Shown one piece after another: positions 22,601 to 29,473 of a stretch of DNA of 64,000 nucleotides. The translations under genes were made by a program, and so were the position numbers. Origin of the DNA: Antedon bifida (lineage: Eukaryota > Echinodermata > Crinoidea > Comatulida > Antedonidae); the NCBI GenBank assembly GCA_963402885.1, contig OY727099.1:12822001-12886000 (forward strand), in the 5' to 3' direction. The notes below the pieces were generated by a model. It was not told the DNA's origin, made no database searches, and saw only the letters and a list, made by a program, of their open reading frames with translations. Numbering within the stretch: the stretch's first letter is position 1; every line of letters starts with the position of its first letter.

Positions 22601-25229
22601 CTTGCCAGGAGCAAGCAATAGGCATATGCCCGAACAGATCTAACTGCTCTTTCTCCAGTATTAGCAAAACAATAATTTATAAACAAAGTTAGAAATTTAA
22701 TTAAAGTTATAAAACTAATGTAACTAACTACCACCAACTGAGACAGCGTTTTTGTTTATTATTTATTTTCCACACACAAAATATATAACATAGTATTGGT
22801 AATAAACATCATTTAGTTAAAAGAAAAAACAGACAAACTAGTTAAATGTCTTATATAAACCAAGTCAAGTATAGTGTGTGTGGATGGAGACCAAAATAAG
22901 GCATGGTCACCATTACAAAAAAAAGTCAGAGTCACAAAGAACAATATGTGATACAAATGATAATAATAAACACCAAATAAGAAAAATAGAGAAATGCAAA
23001 GCAAATGTTGTCTGGTTTATGCAATATAGATATAAATAAGTTGCAGGTAGATAATAAATTATCATCCAGGTAATTGGCTGTACATGATTAAATTAGAAAA
23101 AAAAAGAAGTAGAGAATAATACGAAAGAGAAGCAGAAGGAGAAGAAGAATAACGGGAGACTTACCTGCCATACATTGAAACCAGAGAGTTTTAAAGATTT
23201 AATTAAACAATTTTAACATTTGGTAGAGATTTAAGTGATGTATCTAAGGAATTCCATAAATTAGGGCCATTAAAAAAAATAGATTTTTTCCTAAGAAAAG
23301 ATATATATTTTTCAGATGAAACATTACTTTTTGCAAATCTAGTTCTGTGATCATGAATCTCAGATGGTTGCTTAGGAAATAGTGAGGAAATATGTGCAGG
23401 TAATATGTTATTCTTAAAACGGTACATAAAAGTAAAAGTTTGTAATTTATTTATGTCAAAGACGTTAAGAACATTCAATTTATAAAATAATGGTTTGGTG
23501 TGGGCTATACGGGTTGAACCTGCACAGATCATGAGAGCACGTTTTTGAAGTTTAAATATATTATCAATATGTGTTGTTTCATGACCTGTCCAGGGACACA
23601 AGTATACAAATTTGTCAATTGTAGTAACCCATGCGATATTACAATAATTAATATAAGGTAAGGCTAAAGTATTATATAACGATAACAGAATGTGTTGGGG
23701 AAAATAAAATTTTAATTTGTTCATAACGCCAATGTTTCTAGAAATAATATTAGACATTTTATTAAGGTGAGGTTGCCATGCCAATTTAGAGTCTATCGTA
23801 ACTCCTAGAAATGTAGTATTATTTACTTGATTAATAATGTTGTTATCAATTTTAATAACAAAAGAATCAGTATTTTTGATACGTCGTACGTCGTGATTTC
23901 TTAACTTAAATATTTCTACTGATATGATTTTCAAAAATGAGTTGTTTTAATTTCTGTTTAAAAAGACTTAATATGGGAGACTGTTTTACATGATCTGTCA
24001 AGTTATTCCAAATACGTGGTCCTTCCTCGTTTTAATTGTGGCAGAAGTTTGACCAGTTTCTAGTAACCATGGAAAGAGCCAGATGTACTGAATAAGTTAT
24101 TAAATGATACGCGTAATATTATTATTATTTTTATATTGGTACATAATGACAGTGTACTTTTTATAAAGGTAAAACATATGTAATGTTTATTTAACATGTT
24201 TATGAATAATAATAATAATTTCTTAGAAGCGTGCAACTACTAACAGAAAAGATATGTTTTATATGTATTAATTCAGCTTTATCGGATAAAATTCCGAAAG
24301 TACTGGGACAAATTTCTTATATTTATTATTATTTATTACAATAACTTATCAAATATGAAGCTAATTTATAATCTATTTACCTTCCACTGAGATTGTATGA
24401 AGCATCAACAGTATTGTTACCTAAAGATGGGTTAAGAATAATCATAAAGGTATAAGTTTTAATAAGTTTTAATAATTGTTATTATATATTTTAAACAATT
24501 TTCTTTTCAACCGATGTGAATTTAAAATTCATATATTCCACACACCGGTCGTGTCAGATCTTAAAGATGTATTGTCTCCCAAAAACATGAAAAATAATCA
24601 TTAATAAAATCAGACTTTGAATTAGCCATTTTATATTATATATATCACTTCAGTAAAAACGTGAGGATAAAATACACGGTTAAATTCAACCAAAAACCCT
24701 ATTGGATGGCAGCCAATTTAACTATTTTTGGCTTTAAATTACATTTTTTCCGGTAAATAATTTTTTTTTCGATCCAATGTTTGGTCAAAGTGAATAACTA
24801 TTATGTAAAATTAAAATGGCATAATCAAAAAAAAAAAATTCAGGAGGACAATATATATTTAAATCATGCTTAGTTATGTTACCTACTTAGTTGAGATTAC
24901 CTTAAAGGCCAAAGAAATGTGGGTCTGCAACTAGGCAAACATAGATAATTTGTTTTAACAAAAATACAATGACTTTTAAGAAAACAGATTAGTGGTTATG
25001 ACGCATTTAATCATATACATTGTGTAGTATCCCTTCCTTTTAACTTTCCAAACTAACCACTCTTTATAGTAATTGGCGATTAGGAAATACAATGTTGGTC
25101 TAAATAATTATAAGTTTCAGTTTCTGTTTTAAGTAAGAACTTGAATATACTACTATAGTTTCATCCTACTTTAAGATATGTTGCTTTACATAATTGTGTA
25201 TTACTTACAAAAAATCTACAACGCATCAT
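5960..25229 (-). CDS. Adhesion G protein-coupled receptor gene 1 (discoidin, repeat stalk, GAIN/GPS, 7TM, acidic tail)
   Basis: Gene-level entry; 24 exons are listed separately. The joined frame is 7023 nt (about 2340 residues) with consistent phases throughout. Order: signal peptide (1-20), F5/8C (about 21-172), Asn/Thr/Ala/Gln repeat stalk (173-1047), GAIN (about 1048-1300), GPS with four Cys and cleavage motif H-T-T at about 1325-1327, 7TM (about 1340-1587), and a very long acidic cytoplasmic tail (1588-2340). Known for the family: the GAIN domain self-cleaves at the GPS, and the released N-terminus of the 7TM part acts as a tethered agonist. The transmembrane core matches family landmarks: TM3 Cys with ECL2 CW, GWCLP in TM4 and TGLTWLFG in TM6. 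It is a paralogue of the plus-strand gene at 39343-63140. Ligand and G protein coupling cannot be read from the sequence. Confidence 0.88.
7801..8155 (-). CDS. Gene 1 exon 23: Pro/Glu-rich tail
   Basis: It encodes 118 residues rich in Pro, Glu, Asp and Lys, beginning PQLDRSPSPRQEY. Acceptor cttgtag; donor ACAG|gtgaag, phase 1. If the 144-bp intron is retained, the frame continues for ten codons (DIPILHF) to TAG at 7772-7774, giving a receptor without the acidic repeat tail. Confidence 0.85.
8511..8593 (-). CDS. Gene 1 exon 22: cytoplasmic tail
   Basis: An 83-nt exon, phase 1 to 0, with acceptor cttatttag and donor ACT|gtaagt. It encodes about 28 acidic polar residues (ETENDPDNVSDAEDG). It keeps the frame between exons 21 and 23 open. 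Confidence 0.82.
8945..8993 (-). CDS. Gene 1 exon 21: short proline-rich tail exon
   Basis: A 49-nt exon, phase 0 to 1, with acceptor ttctttcag and donor ACGG|gtaaga. It encodes RILPPARQSPALFHAT. The motif PPARQSP could be an SH3-type or phosphorylation site, but that is inference only. Confidence 0.8.
9191..9268 (-). CDS. Gene 1 exon 20: membrane-proximal cytoplasmic tail
   Basis: A 78-nt exon, phase 0 to 0, acceptor tattgtag and donor TTG|gtaagt. It encodes 26 polar residues (VQEYYMNESNARTK, then NLQNQDQQHL). It is in the same position and phase as gene 2 exon 33. Confidence 0.83.
9310..9440 (-). repeat. Hairpin-ended ACCG-core short repeat, copy B
   Basis: Read on the minus strand: 'caaggccatatacatggctg', AGTCGCGTGC, an ACCG tandem core, 'tagtgagctatag', and the inverted match GCACGCGACT followed by aaaaa. 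It lies in an intron of gene 1 (between exons 19 and 20) and belongs to the same subtype as copy A. Confidence 0.7.
9694..9865 (-). CDS. Gene 1 exon 19: TM6, ECL3 and TM7
   Basis: A 172-nt exon, phase 2 to 0, acceptor cttcgatag. It encodes TM6 with the family signature TGLTWLFGG, a short extracellular loop (TTKHINSLGY) and TM7 (FFAMFGLVLSIYIFIFF), then RNHI. It corresponds to gene 2 exon 32. The usual TM7 'FQG' is replaced by 'MFG'. Confidence 0.93.
10067..10152 (-). CDS. Gene 1 exon 18: end of TM5 and ICL3
   Basis: An 86-nt exon, phase 0 to 2. Donor GT|gtatgt was chosen over an upstream GT because only it gives the phase that exon 19 needs. It encodes SCISCLILINYNNN, then a polar loop. Gene 2's equivalent is 83 nt. 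Confidence 0.82.
10578..10644 (-). CDS. Gene 1 exon 17: ECL2 and TM5
   Basis: A 67-nt exon, identical in length and phase (2 to 0) to gene 2 exon 30. It encodes the conserved ECL2 CW pair (VCWMSTDKG) and TM5 (YILPAVLIML). Donor CTT|gtaagt. Confidence 0.92.
10934..11154 (-). CDS. Gene 1 exon 16: TM3, ICL2 and TM4
   Basis: A 221-nt exon, the same length and phase (0 to 2) as gene 2 exon 29. It encodes SGCRATAIF with the disulfide Cys at the top of TM3, FMWVLLEGVYLH (family signature W-x-x-x-E-G), and TM4 LIGWCLPLVITFF. Strong adhesion GPCR evidence. Confidence 0.95.
11323..11428 (-). CDS. Gene 1 exon 15: ICL1 and TM2
   Basis: A 106-nt exon, phase 2 to 0, the same length as gene 2 exon 28. It encodes FTRAHWLIVHGNLVLSLVCC, matching the family TM2 signature H-x-N-L-x-L-S-L. 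Donor ATT|gtaagt. Confidence 0.93.
11613..11710 (-). CDS. Gene 1 exon 14: TM1
   Basis: A 98-nt exon, phase 0 to 2, donor TA|gtaagt, acceptor ttactag. It encodes a short lead (VSSSIDLAH) and a hydrophobic TM1 (IIIGLIMLFLTLFILIW). It is equivalent to gene 2 exon 27. Confidence 0.9.
11761..11841. repeat. Short element with GGGGACACC/GGTGTC ends
   Basis: About 80 bp in a gene 1 intron begins 'ggggacacctccgggatcc' and ends 'cataacgggggtgtcact', so its ends are imperfect inverted repeats. It may be a small MITE-like remnant. No other copy was found in the window. Confidence 0.35.
12250..12355 (-). CDS. Gene 1 exon 13: GPS second half and tethered agonist
   Basis: A 106-nt exon, phase 2 to 0. It encodes DWSTEGC, then QCECSHTTNFGIVVEIEE. 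The GPS Cys pattern C-x-C precedes the H-T-T cleavage tripeptide; His at -2 and Thr at +1 are kept, while the usual Leu at -1 is Thr. The sequence after the cut, TNFGIVV, fits the tethered-agonist pattern with Phe at +3. Confidence 0.93.
12641..12723 (-). CDS. Gene 1 exon 12: start of GPS motif
   Basis: An 83-nt exon, phase 0 to 2. It encodes an acidic linker (EESENQDGTKEEK) and the first GPS Cys and Trp (TTTCRFWDTPS). In gene 2 this sequence and exon 11 form a single exon, so the 94-bp intron at 12724-12817 is specific to gene 1. Confidence 0.9.
12818..12917 (-). CDS. Gene 1 exon 11: GAIN domain, subdomain B strand region
   Basis: A 100-nt exon, phase 2 to 0, donor ACT|gtaagt. It encodes KILASGVISCSVFDDSG and RSVPVEFSLEY, aligning with gene 2 residues ending in FSLATNTT. 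This is the beta-sandwich part of the GAIN fold that precedes the GPS. Confidence 0.88.
13355..13427 (-). CDS. Gene 1 exon 10: GAIN domain
   Basis: A 73-nt exon, phase 1 to 2, acceptor gtacaatag, donor AG|gtaaga. It encodes GMSVIYYDKDVFKSSQ and NNEELK, equivalent to gene 2 exon 24 (LGLTIMHINQESY). Confidence 0.86.
13515..13975. repeat. Degenerate ~75-bp repeat including the 3' end of gene 1 exon 9
   Basis: The last ~55 bp of exon 9 and its splice donor (words 'ctgtaacttggtccaaggct' and 'ggtgaccaagtgagttgac' on the plus strand) recur four to five times in diverged form through the neighbouring intron, e.g. 'ctgtaacttgatccatggct' near 13668 and 'gtgaccaggtgagttgat' near 13570 and 13768. It looks like an old tandem duplication that began inside the exon. 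Confidence 0.65.
13920..14090 (-). CDS. Gene 1 exon 9: GAIN domain
   Basis: A 171-nt exon, phase 1 to 1, acceptor tactttcag, donor ACAG|gtaggc. It encodes AINIINTDSVEEAASLVF and further polar beta segments ending KDSALDQVT. It is equivalent to gene 2 exon 23, with low sequence identity but the same phases. Confidence 0.87.
14430..14538 (-). CDS. Gene 1 exon 8: GAIN domain
   Basis: A 109-nt exon, the same length and phase (0 to 1) as gene 2 exon 22. It encodes VLGVAVSMELILVKSAANL and a NFT N-glycosylation sequon, typical of the helical subdomain A to B transition. Confidence 0.88.
14821..14868 (-). CDS. Gene 1 exon 7: GAIN subdomain A
   Basis: A 48-nt exon, phase 0 to 0, the same length as gene 2 exon 21. 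It encodes NLRDVAENLFDPAQKL, which aligns with gene 2 TILKMTRVLLDPRNNL (shared L-DP). Confidence 0.88.
14969..15148 (-). CDS. Gene 1 exon 6: GAIN subdomain A, first helices
   Basis: A 180-nt exon, phase 0 to 0. It encodes ISTLSNETQDNILSVSAEY and LLLSTLDEIASF, an amphipathic helical pattern equivalent to gene 2 exon 20. It joins in frame to the repeat exon 5. Confidence 0.87.
15793..18416 (-). CDS. Gene 1 exon 5: Asn/Thr/Ala/Gln repeat stalk
   Basis: One 2624-nt exon (phase 1 to 0) of about 874 residues. After an N-terminal part containing RLRRSASYD and a Thr/Glu-rich segment, about 25 tandem copies of a 28-residue unit follow (landmarks NNDNTAATTNAQATNG and NSATTNAPQTQ); a unique acidic/Thr-rich end leads into GAIN. 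The 84-bp DNA units are nearly identical. It is probably an extended, Thr-rich, likely O-glycosylated extracellular stalk; few N-x-S/T sequons are present. Repeat number is likely to vary between individuals. Confidence 0.9.
16050..18160. repeat. 84-bp coding tandem array, about 25 units
   Basis: Homogeneous 84-bp units on the plus strand (words gcattagttgtagctgctgt, gcatttgttgtggcactgtt). Variation is mostly single-base and concentrated at a few sites (GGG/TCC in 'ttcccgttt' versus 'tttccattt'; NAQA, NAHA, NSQA, NVQA). Because 84 is divisible by three, long stop-free frames also appear on the opposite strand. Confidence 0.93.
18698..18839 (-). CDS. Gene 1 exon 4: F5/8C (discoidin) domain, C-terminal half
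   Basis: A 142-nt exon, phase 0 to 1, acceptor tttttcatag, donor CAA|gtaagt. It encodes NMFSSPVRGRYIKLNVI and CALRLEVIVCS. The pattern 'F-x-x-P-V-x-x-R-Y-I-K-L' is characteristic of the F5/8 type C family. Confidence 0.93.
19561..19874 (-). CDS. Gene 1 exon 3: F5/8C (discoidin) domain, N-terminal half
   Basis: A 314-nt exon, phase 1 to 0, acceptor cttttcatcag, donor AAG|gtaata. It encodes AVCNEYAGYIAESS, GWIQIDLGLDVSIFGVITQG and WIDKFSLRC, the W-x-x-x-D-L-G and I-T-Q-G core of discoidin domains. The intron after it is in the same place as in both gene 2 discoidin domains. Confidence 0.94.
20185..20283. repeat. Degenerate copy of the TTGGTCAGA foldback element
   Basis: In the large gene 1 intron, 'attggtcaga' opens and 'catctgaccaa' closes a partly deleted palindrome carrying 'gtactttatac', 'gtacttagtataaagtac' and 'gagtagggcaaa'. 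It matches the intact palindrome at 62832-62976 but has lost part of one arm. Confidence 0.7.
21170..21303 (+). repeat. Hairpin-ended ACCG-core short repeat, copy C
   Basis: Contains 'aacaaggccaacagc', AGTCGCGTGC, 'gcatagtgataccgg', an (ACCGACAG)/(ACCG) core, 'atagtgaactatagagtcg' and hairpin AGTCGCG-TCCA-CGCGACT followed by aaaaa. Same subtype as copy D; it lies in the large intron of gene 1. Confidence 0.72.
22755..23934 (-). mobile_element. LINE fragment (CR1/L2-like), reverse transcriptase C-terminal part and 3' region
   Basis: An open frame of 243 codons (23934-23203) encodes the region after the RT active site: TTFLGVTIDSKLAWQPHL, PYINYCNIAW, LQKRAL, and the terminal W-NSLDTSLKSLP motif. 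It is 37-45% similar by eye to the element at 36.7 kb, so it is the same broad clade but not the same family. N-terminal endonuclease and RT catalytic motifs are absent. The 3' untranslated part probably runs left to about 22755. It is inserted in the gene 1 intron, in the same orientation as that gene. Confidence 0.8.
23925..24045 (-). mobile_element. Second LINE 3'-coding remnant
   Basis: Minus-strand reading gives EGPRIWNNLTDHVKQSPI and SLFKQKLKQLIF, the C-terminal motif of CR1-like reverse transcriptase polyproteins (W-N-x-L-P, then S-x-x-x-F-K-x-x-L). It abuts the larger fragment at 22755-23934 but belongs to another copy, since both contain the same C-terminal region. Confidence 0.6.
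24381..24420 (-). CDS. Gene 1 exon 2 (candidate): signal peptide hydrophobic core
   Basis: A 40-nt exon, phase 0 to 1, acceptor acccatctttag, donor GAAG|gtaaat. It encodes VTILLMLHTISVEG, completing Gly with exon 3, so cleavage would fall near VEG/AVC. Gene 2 has an exon of the same phases with the same kind of sequence (exon 2). Inferred from phase, splice sites and hydrophobicity. Confidence 0.62.
24558..24866. mobile_element. MITE-like element, copy 1
   Basis: About 300 bp bounded by 'ttaaagatgtattgtctccc' and 'ggaggacaatatatattta', imperfect terminal inverted repeats. Internal landmarks 'aaattcaaccaaaaaccc', 'ctttaaattacattttttcc' and 'ttggtcaaagtgaataac' recur in three other places in the window. 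No coding capacity, so a non-autonomous DNA element is likely. Confidence 0.72.
25209..25229 (-). CDS. Gene 1 exon 1 (candidate): start codon
   Basis: ATG ATG CGT TGT AGA TTT TTT followed by a perfect donor gtaagt. A at -3 of the first ATG fits a good initiation context. Joined to exon 2 it gives MMRCRFF before the hydrophobic core, a textbook signal peptide. Gene 2's candidate first exon has the same 21-nt coding length. No transcript evidence is available. Confidence 0.55.
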
Positions 25230-26120
25230 CTTTGCTAATTTGTGGCACGCCGATCGTTAGAGAATGTTTCAATCGTATTCACCAAATAAATCTTCGTTGT
25301 GATCTTAGCATAATAATACTATGATGTCAATATGCTACTTCTTCGTCGATTGTTAGATAACCTTTGAAATGTATTGACCAAAGATACATTTTGTAATCCT
25401 AAGATGCTACCCTCTCTTCAAATAATTAAGTCGATATACTGTAACTATGGTGTTTAATATGTTGAATAAAAAGAAATCGACAGCAATTATTAGTGTTCAT
25501 GGAGCAGATTAATTAAATAATGCCTCATTAAATAATTTCCCAGTCTTGTGTATTTTGACGTACACAACGTGATGGTGTAATAATTATTGTATTGTTTTAA
25601 TTAGTCAAAGAGGAAAATAAAGAAAAAAGTCATATTTTATAGTATATGGATCATTATAAATCGCTGAGCTATAGTGAAATAAATTATAATTTATAGATGC
25701 CTATAGATTAAAGAATTCTCGAAAAATAGTAGACTCGAACTCATAATTATTTGCTACATGTTAAGAAATCATGCCATTGCTTTTAATAAGGTTACCCCCA
25801 TTAATTTGTAGATTACATCAGAAATGTGGAACCGAACACGAACGAGATAGACACAGTTTAACAAGAAAGATTTTAATCATATATTTTATTCCCAATTTTT
25901 GTATCGTATCGAAAATTTTAAATGACAACAAATATGGTTAATACTGAATTCAAGCATCTTATTAGGTAAATATAACGTATACAACTTTACCAACTTTCTT
26001 TAATTGTCACAAATCTACATAGTCCAGAAATGTAATTTTTACAATATGTTCATAACTGAGAATTTAGGAATTCATTCATTAGGAATTTATACATTTATTA
26101 GGAATTTCCACCAGAAATTA
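25230..26120. other. Upstream flank of gene 1
   Basis: AT-rich DNA immediately upstream of the candidate start of gene 1; promoter and 5' untranslated region should lie here, but no clear core promoter element was recognised. No gene or repeat was identified. Confidence 0.35.
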
Positions 26121-26124
26121 TATT

Positions 26125-27420
26125 GGTAGATGAAATAAGCAGTGAATGTATCAGGAGTGGTTGCACCTGGAGTGATTGCATCAGGAGTGAATGTATTAGG
26201 AGTGGTTGTACCTGGAGAGATTACACCAGGAGTGAATGTATTAGGAGTGGTTGCACATGGAGTGAATGTATCGAGAGTGGTTGCACCTGGAGAGATTACA
26301 CCAGGAGTGAATGTATCAGGATTGGTTGCACATGGAGTGATTACACCAGGAGTGAATGTATCGGGAGTGGTTGCACCTGGAATGATTGCATCAGGAGTGA
26401 ATGTATAAGGAGTGGTTGCACCTGGAATGATTACACCAGGAGTGAATGTATCAGGAGTGGTTGCACATGGAGTTATTACACCAGGAGTAAATGTATCAGC
26501 AGTGGTTGCACATGGAGTGATTACACCAGGAGTGAATGTATCGGGAGTGGTTGCACCTGGAATGATTGCATCAGGAGTGAATGTATAAGGAGTGGTTGCC
26601 CCATGGATTGATTACACCAGGAGTGAATGTATCAGGAGTGGTTGCCCCTGGAATGATTGCATCAGGAGTGAATGTATCAGGAGTGGTTGCACATGGAGTG
26701 ATTACACCAGGAGTGAATGTATCGGGAGTTGTTGTACCTTGAGTGATTGCATCTGTAGTAATTGCATCAGAAGTGGTTGCATGAGGAGTGGTTGCAAGAA
26801 GAGTGGTTGCATCAGGAGTGATTGCATCAGTATTTATTGCATAAGGAGTAGTTGCATCATGAGTGGTTGCATTACAATTGGTTGCATCTGGAGTGATTGC
26901 ACCCAGAGTGATTGCATCAGGAATGGTTGCATAAGAAGTGGTTGCATCTGGAGTGATTGCATCATGAGTGATTGCACCAGGAGTGGTTGCATAAGAAGTG
27001 GTTGCATCTGGAGTGATTGTAGCAGGATAGATTGCATCGAGAGTGATTGCACCAGGAGTGGTTGCACCAGAAGTGGTTGCATAAGAAGTGGTTGCATCTG
27101 GAGTGATTGTAGCAGGATAGATTGCATCGAGAGTGATTGCACCAGGAGTGGTTGCACCAGAAGTGGTTGCACCAGAAGTGGTTGCATAAGAAGTGGTTGC
27201 ATCTGGAGTGACTGCACCAGGATTAATGGCATCGGGAGTGATTGCATCGAGAGTAGTTACATTTGGAGTGGTTGCATCAGGAGTTGTTGCACCATGAGTT
27301 GTTGCACCAGGAGTGATTGCATCAAGAGTGGTTGCAACAGAAGTGGCTGCATCAGAAGTGTTTGCATCAGGGGTGATTTCATCAGAAGTGGTTGTATAAG
27401 GAGTGATTGTTTCTGCATTT
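26125..27420. repeat. 15-bp minisatellite, about 85 units
   Basis: Unit GGAGTG(A/G)TTGCA(C/T)CA on the plus strand. The left half (to about 26740) has a higher-order pattern of 3 to 6 units; the right half is a plainer 15-bp array with a duplicated block near 26980-27190. Since 15 is a multiple of three, frames on both strands remain open over long distances, but changes fall at all codon positions and stops occur, so coding is unlikely. Flanked on both sides by 'aggaatttataca' words. Confidence 0.88.
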
Positions 27421-27424
27421 TCTT

Positions 27425-28886
27425 TTTCAATTTAGGAATGAATAGGTTAGAACCTACATCAGGAATTTATACATTAGGTTTCCTAATGAATCGTAATATT
27501 TTTACAGTAATTGGTAAATAGTGCGTCAAGAATTGGTTAGTACATCGGGAATTGGAGGTGGTTTTTATAGGTTTTTGTAGATAAGTAAGTTTTCCGTTAA
27601 TCATACGCAATGTAAAAGAGCGAATACATCATTTCATCAGTTGACATAAGGTCAATTTCATCAGTTGACATAAGGTCAAAGGTCAACATTTTACTATGCG
27701 TATTAGTTAGTTACCGGTACCAAATAAATGCAAAGTTGTCTGATGATATCGATGGTTTTACAAGTAATCAAATTATTTGATCAGTAAAGTTATGTTATTT
27801 CAATATAATTTTGATTATTATTATAATTATAATACTGTATTTAATTAAATCAGACTTCGATCAGGATAGGAAGTGTTCTCGAGGGATAAGGGTCAAAGTT
27901 CAAAATTGACCAATTATAAAAATGTATTATATATATATATGTATTATAAATCATACTGTCAAATTATAGAAACAGTGCTGGTCTAGAAAAGTTGGCAATT
28001 TGTCCCCTTTCGGGTGGTGATTCCCATCCCCTGCCACCGGACTTAATACAAATGTATTAATCTGCGATGAATGGAACATTCCAATCTCAAGTCTCCCAGC
28101 ATAATTATTTCGTTTACACAAGTAGGTTCGGGCGTCTCAACATCCACCACAATATCAAGTTTGCTGCGTGGCATGTTTAGAGAACGGCCTCCAACCAAGG
28201 CCCTGGTTCCCAGCTGGGACATCAACGTCGTCCTCTTAGGTGGGTCGTGACATGATGCACATCTATTGCCTTCTAGGGGTATCTAGATGGCGGGCTGCTT
28301 TTGCGATAGAATCCCAACAGGAATCTGCCTCACCGTCTATAATAGAATGTCGGTATGATTGGAGTATGCGCCATTAGGGGTTAAACTTAAAACCATGCAA
28401 TACTTTGACAATACTGTTACGTTTGAATGGCGAATTTCATACTGTGAGTGTGGGTACTGTTAGATATACAAACCCATAATAATATACAAATAAACTTTAT
28501 TACTGTGAGTGTAGGTACTGTTAAATATATAAACACATAAAATACAAATAAACTTTATTACTGACAGTTGCTTCTCAACGTTTGTATTAATTAATAATTT
28601 AAAAAAATAAAAATAAACGTCGCACTTTACTATTTCAATCGACTATGACAGCGACAGCTTTAACAAAGTATTAAATTGCAAATGCTTTACTTTATTTAGT
28701 GGTATAGTTATTAGTTATAGGCCTATAAAACATGAAAACAAAATATTTACCCATCATCTTCCTTGTTACATATAAAACACTATTTGTGTTTGTTTATAAG
28801 AAAAAATGTGGACTCATTTTGTGACAAGTTTCTCTTTAGGAAGTGATTCCCAGGGTGCTAATTTTAGTTAATTTCATGAATCATCG
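27425..28886. other. Intergenic DNA with a higher-GC patch
   Basis: Mostly unassigned. Around 27990-28380 the sequence is notably richer in GC than its surroundings and contains a 60-codon minus-strand frame (KLDIVVDVETPEPT) with no recognised domain; it may be a fragment of a mobile element or a lost gene. A 58-bp tandem duplication ('actgtgagtgtgggtactgt') is visible at about 28440-28560. Confidence 0.35.
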
Positions 28887-28893
28887 TTTATTA

Positions 28894-29466
28894 CCTCCGC
28901 CAAGGAGGTTATGTTTTCACCCCTGTATGTTGTGTGTGTGTGTGTTTGTGTGCCTGTGAACAGCCTGGAGGTCACAGTTTTTATCCGATTCCCACCAAAT
29001 GATCTATGCCCCAAAAGCTCGGACGAGTTCGAATTTGAGGGGAAAAGGTCATAGGTCAAGGTCACAACTAATAAAAAACTATTTTACTGCCTAGAGACCA
29101 CAGTTTTTATCCGATTCTCCCCAAACTTAGCCACAATGATCAATGACTCATCATATAATTGTGGTTAAATTTTAAAGGGTCAGGGTCAAAGATCAAGGTC
29201 CACAAAAAAAAAAAAAATAAAAAAAAAATAATAATAAAAAAAAAAAACCTCAGTGGGACTTGAACCAGCGATCTCAACTGTGAGAGGCTGGATACATAAC
29301 CATTACACCAAACTCTCATCCACAACTTTTTAGTGTGCAGTTAGCCTATTTACACTTAGAACTAATAAAAAAAAAAGTTTTTTTAAATATATATATTTTC
29401 CGGGGACATTTTATGTAGGGGAATTTTACAGTAGGCGGAGGTTTGTACTCTCGGAGTACCCTCTAG
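28894..29466. mobile_element. Interspersed element with 7-bp target duplication
   Basis: Bounded by 'cctccgccaaggagg' on the left and 'ggcggaggtttgtactctcg'...'accctctag' on the right, with TTTATTA directly flanking both ends (28887-28893 and 29467-29473). Inside are a GT microsatellite, two copies of 'cacagtttttatccgattc' in a repeated sub-block, an A-rich run and a tRNA-like segment. Non-coding; class uncertain. Confidence 0.7.
29246..29322 (-). ncRNA. tRNA-derived segment (SINE-like), not a functional tRNA
   Basis: On the minus strand TTTGGTGTAATGGTTA resembles the polymerase III A box and CTGGTTCAAGTCCCAC the B box; the middle 'cagcctctcac' is like a Glu-type anticodon loop. A T-run follows, as in a pol III terminator. 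The acceptor and T stems do not pair, so this is probably a SINE head and not a tRNA gene. Confidence 0.6.
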
Positions 29467-29473
29467 TTTATTA

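Noticed and set aside
24381-24446. Alternative reading of the candidate exon 2 starting with ATG at 24446
   Set aside because: Its phase 2 end would give a stop codon soon after joining exon 3; the phase 1 reading joins cleanly.
26123-27521. Frames with SGCIR-type pentapeptide repeats and the opposite-strand QPLLM repeats
   Set aside because: 15-bp units leave all frames open; changes occur at all codon positions and stops interrupt, so no coding selection is visible.
29246-29322. Functional tRNA gene
   Set aside because: A and B boxes are present, but the acceptor and T stems do not pair and it is embedded in a repeat; SINE-like origin preferred.
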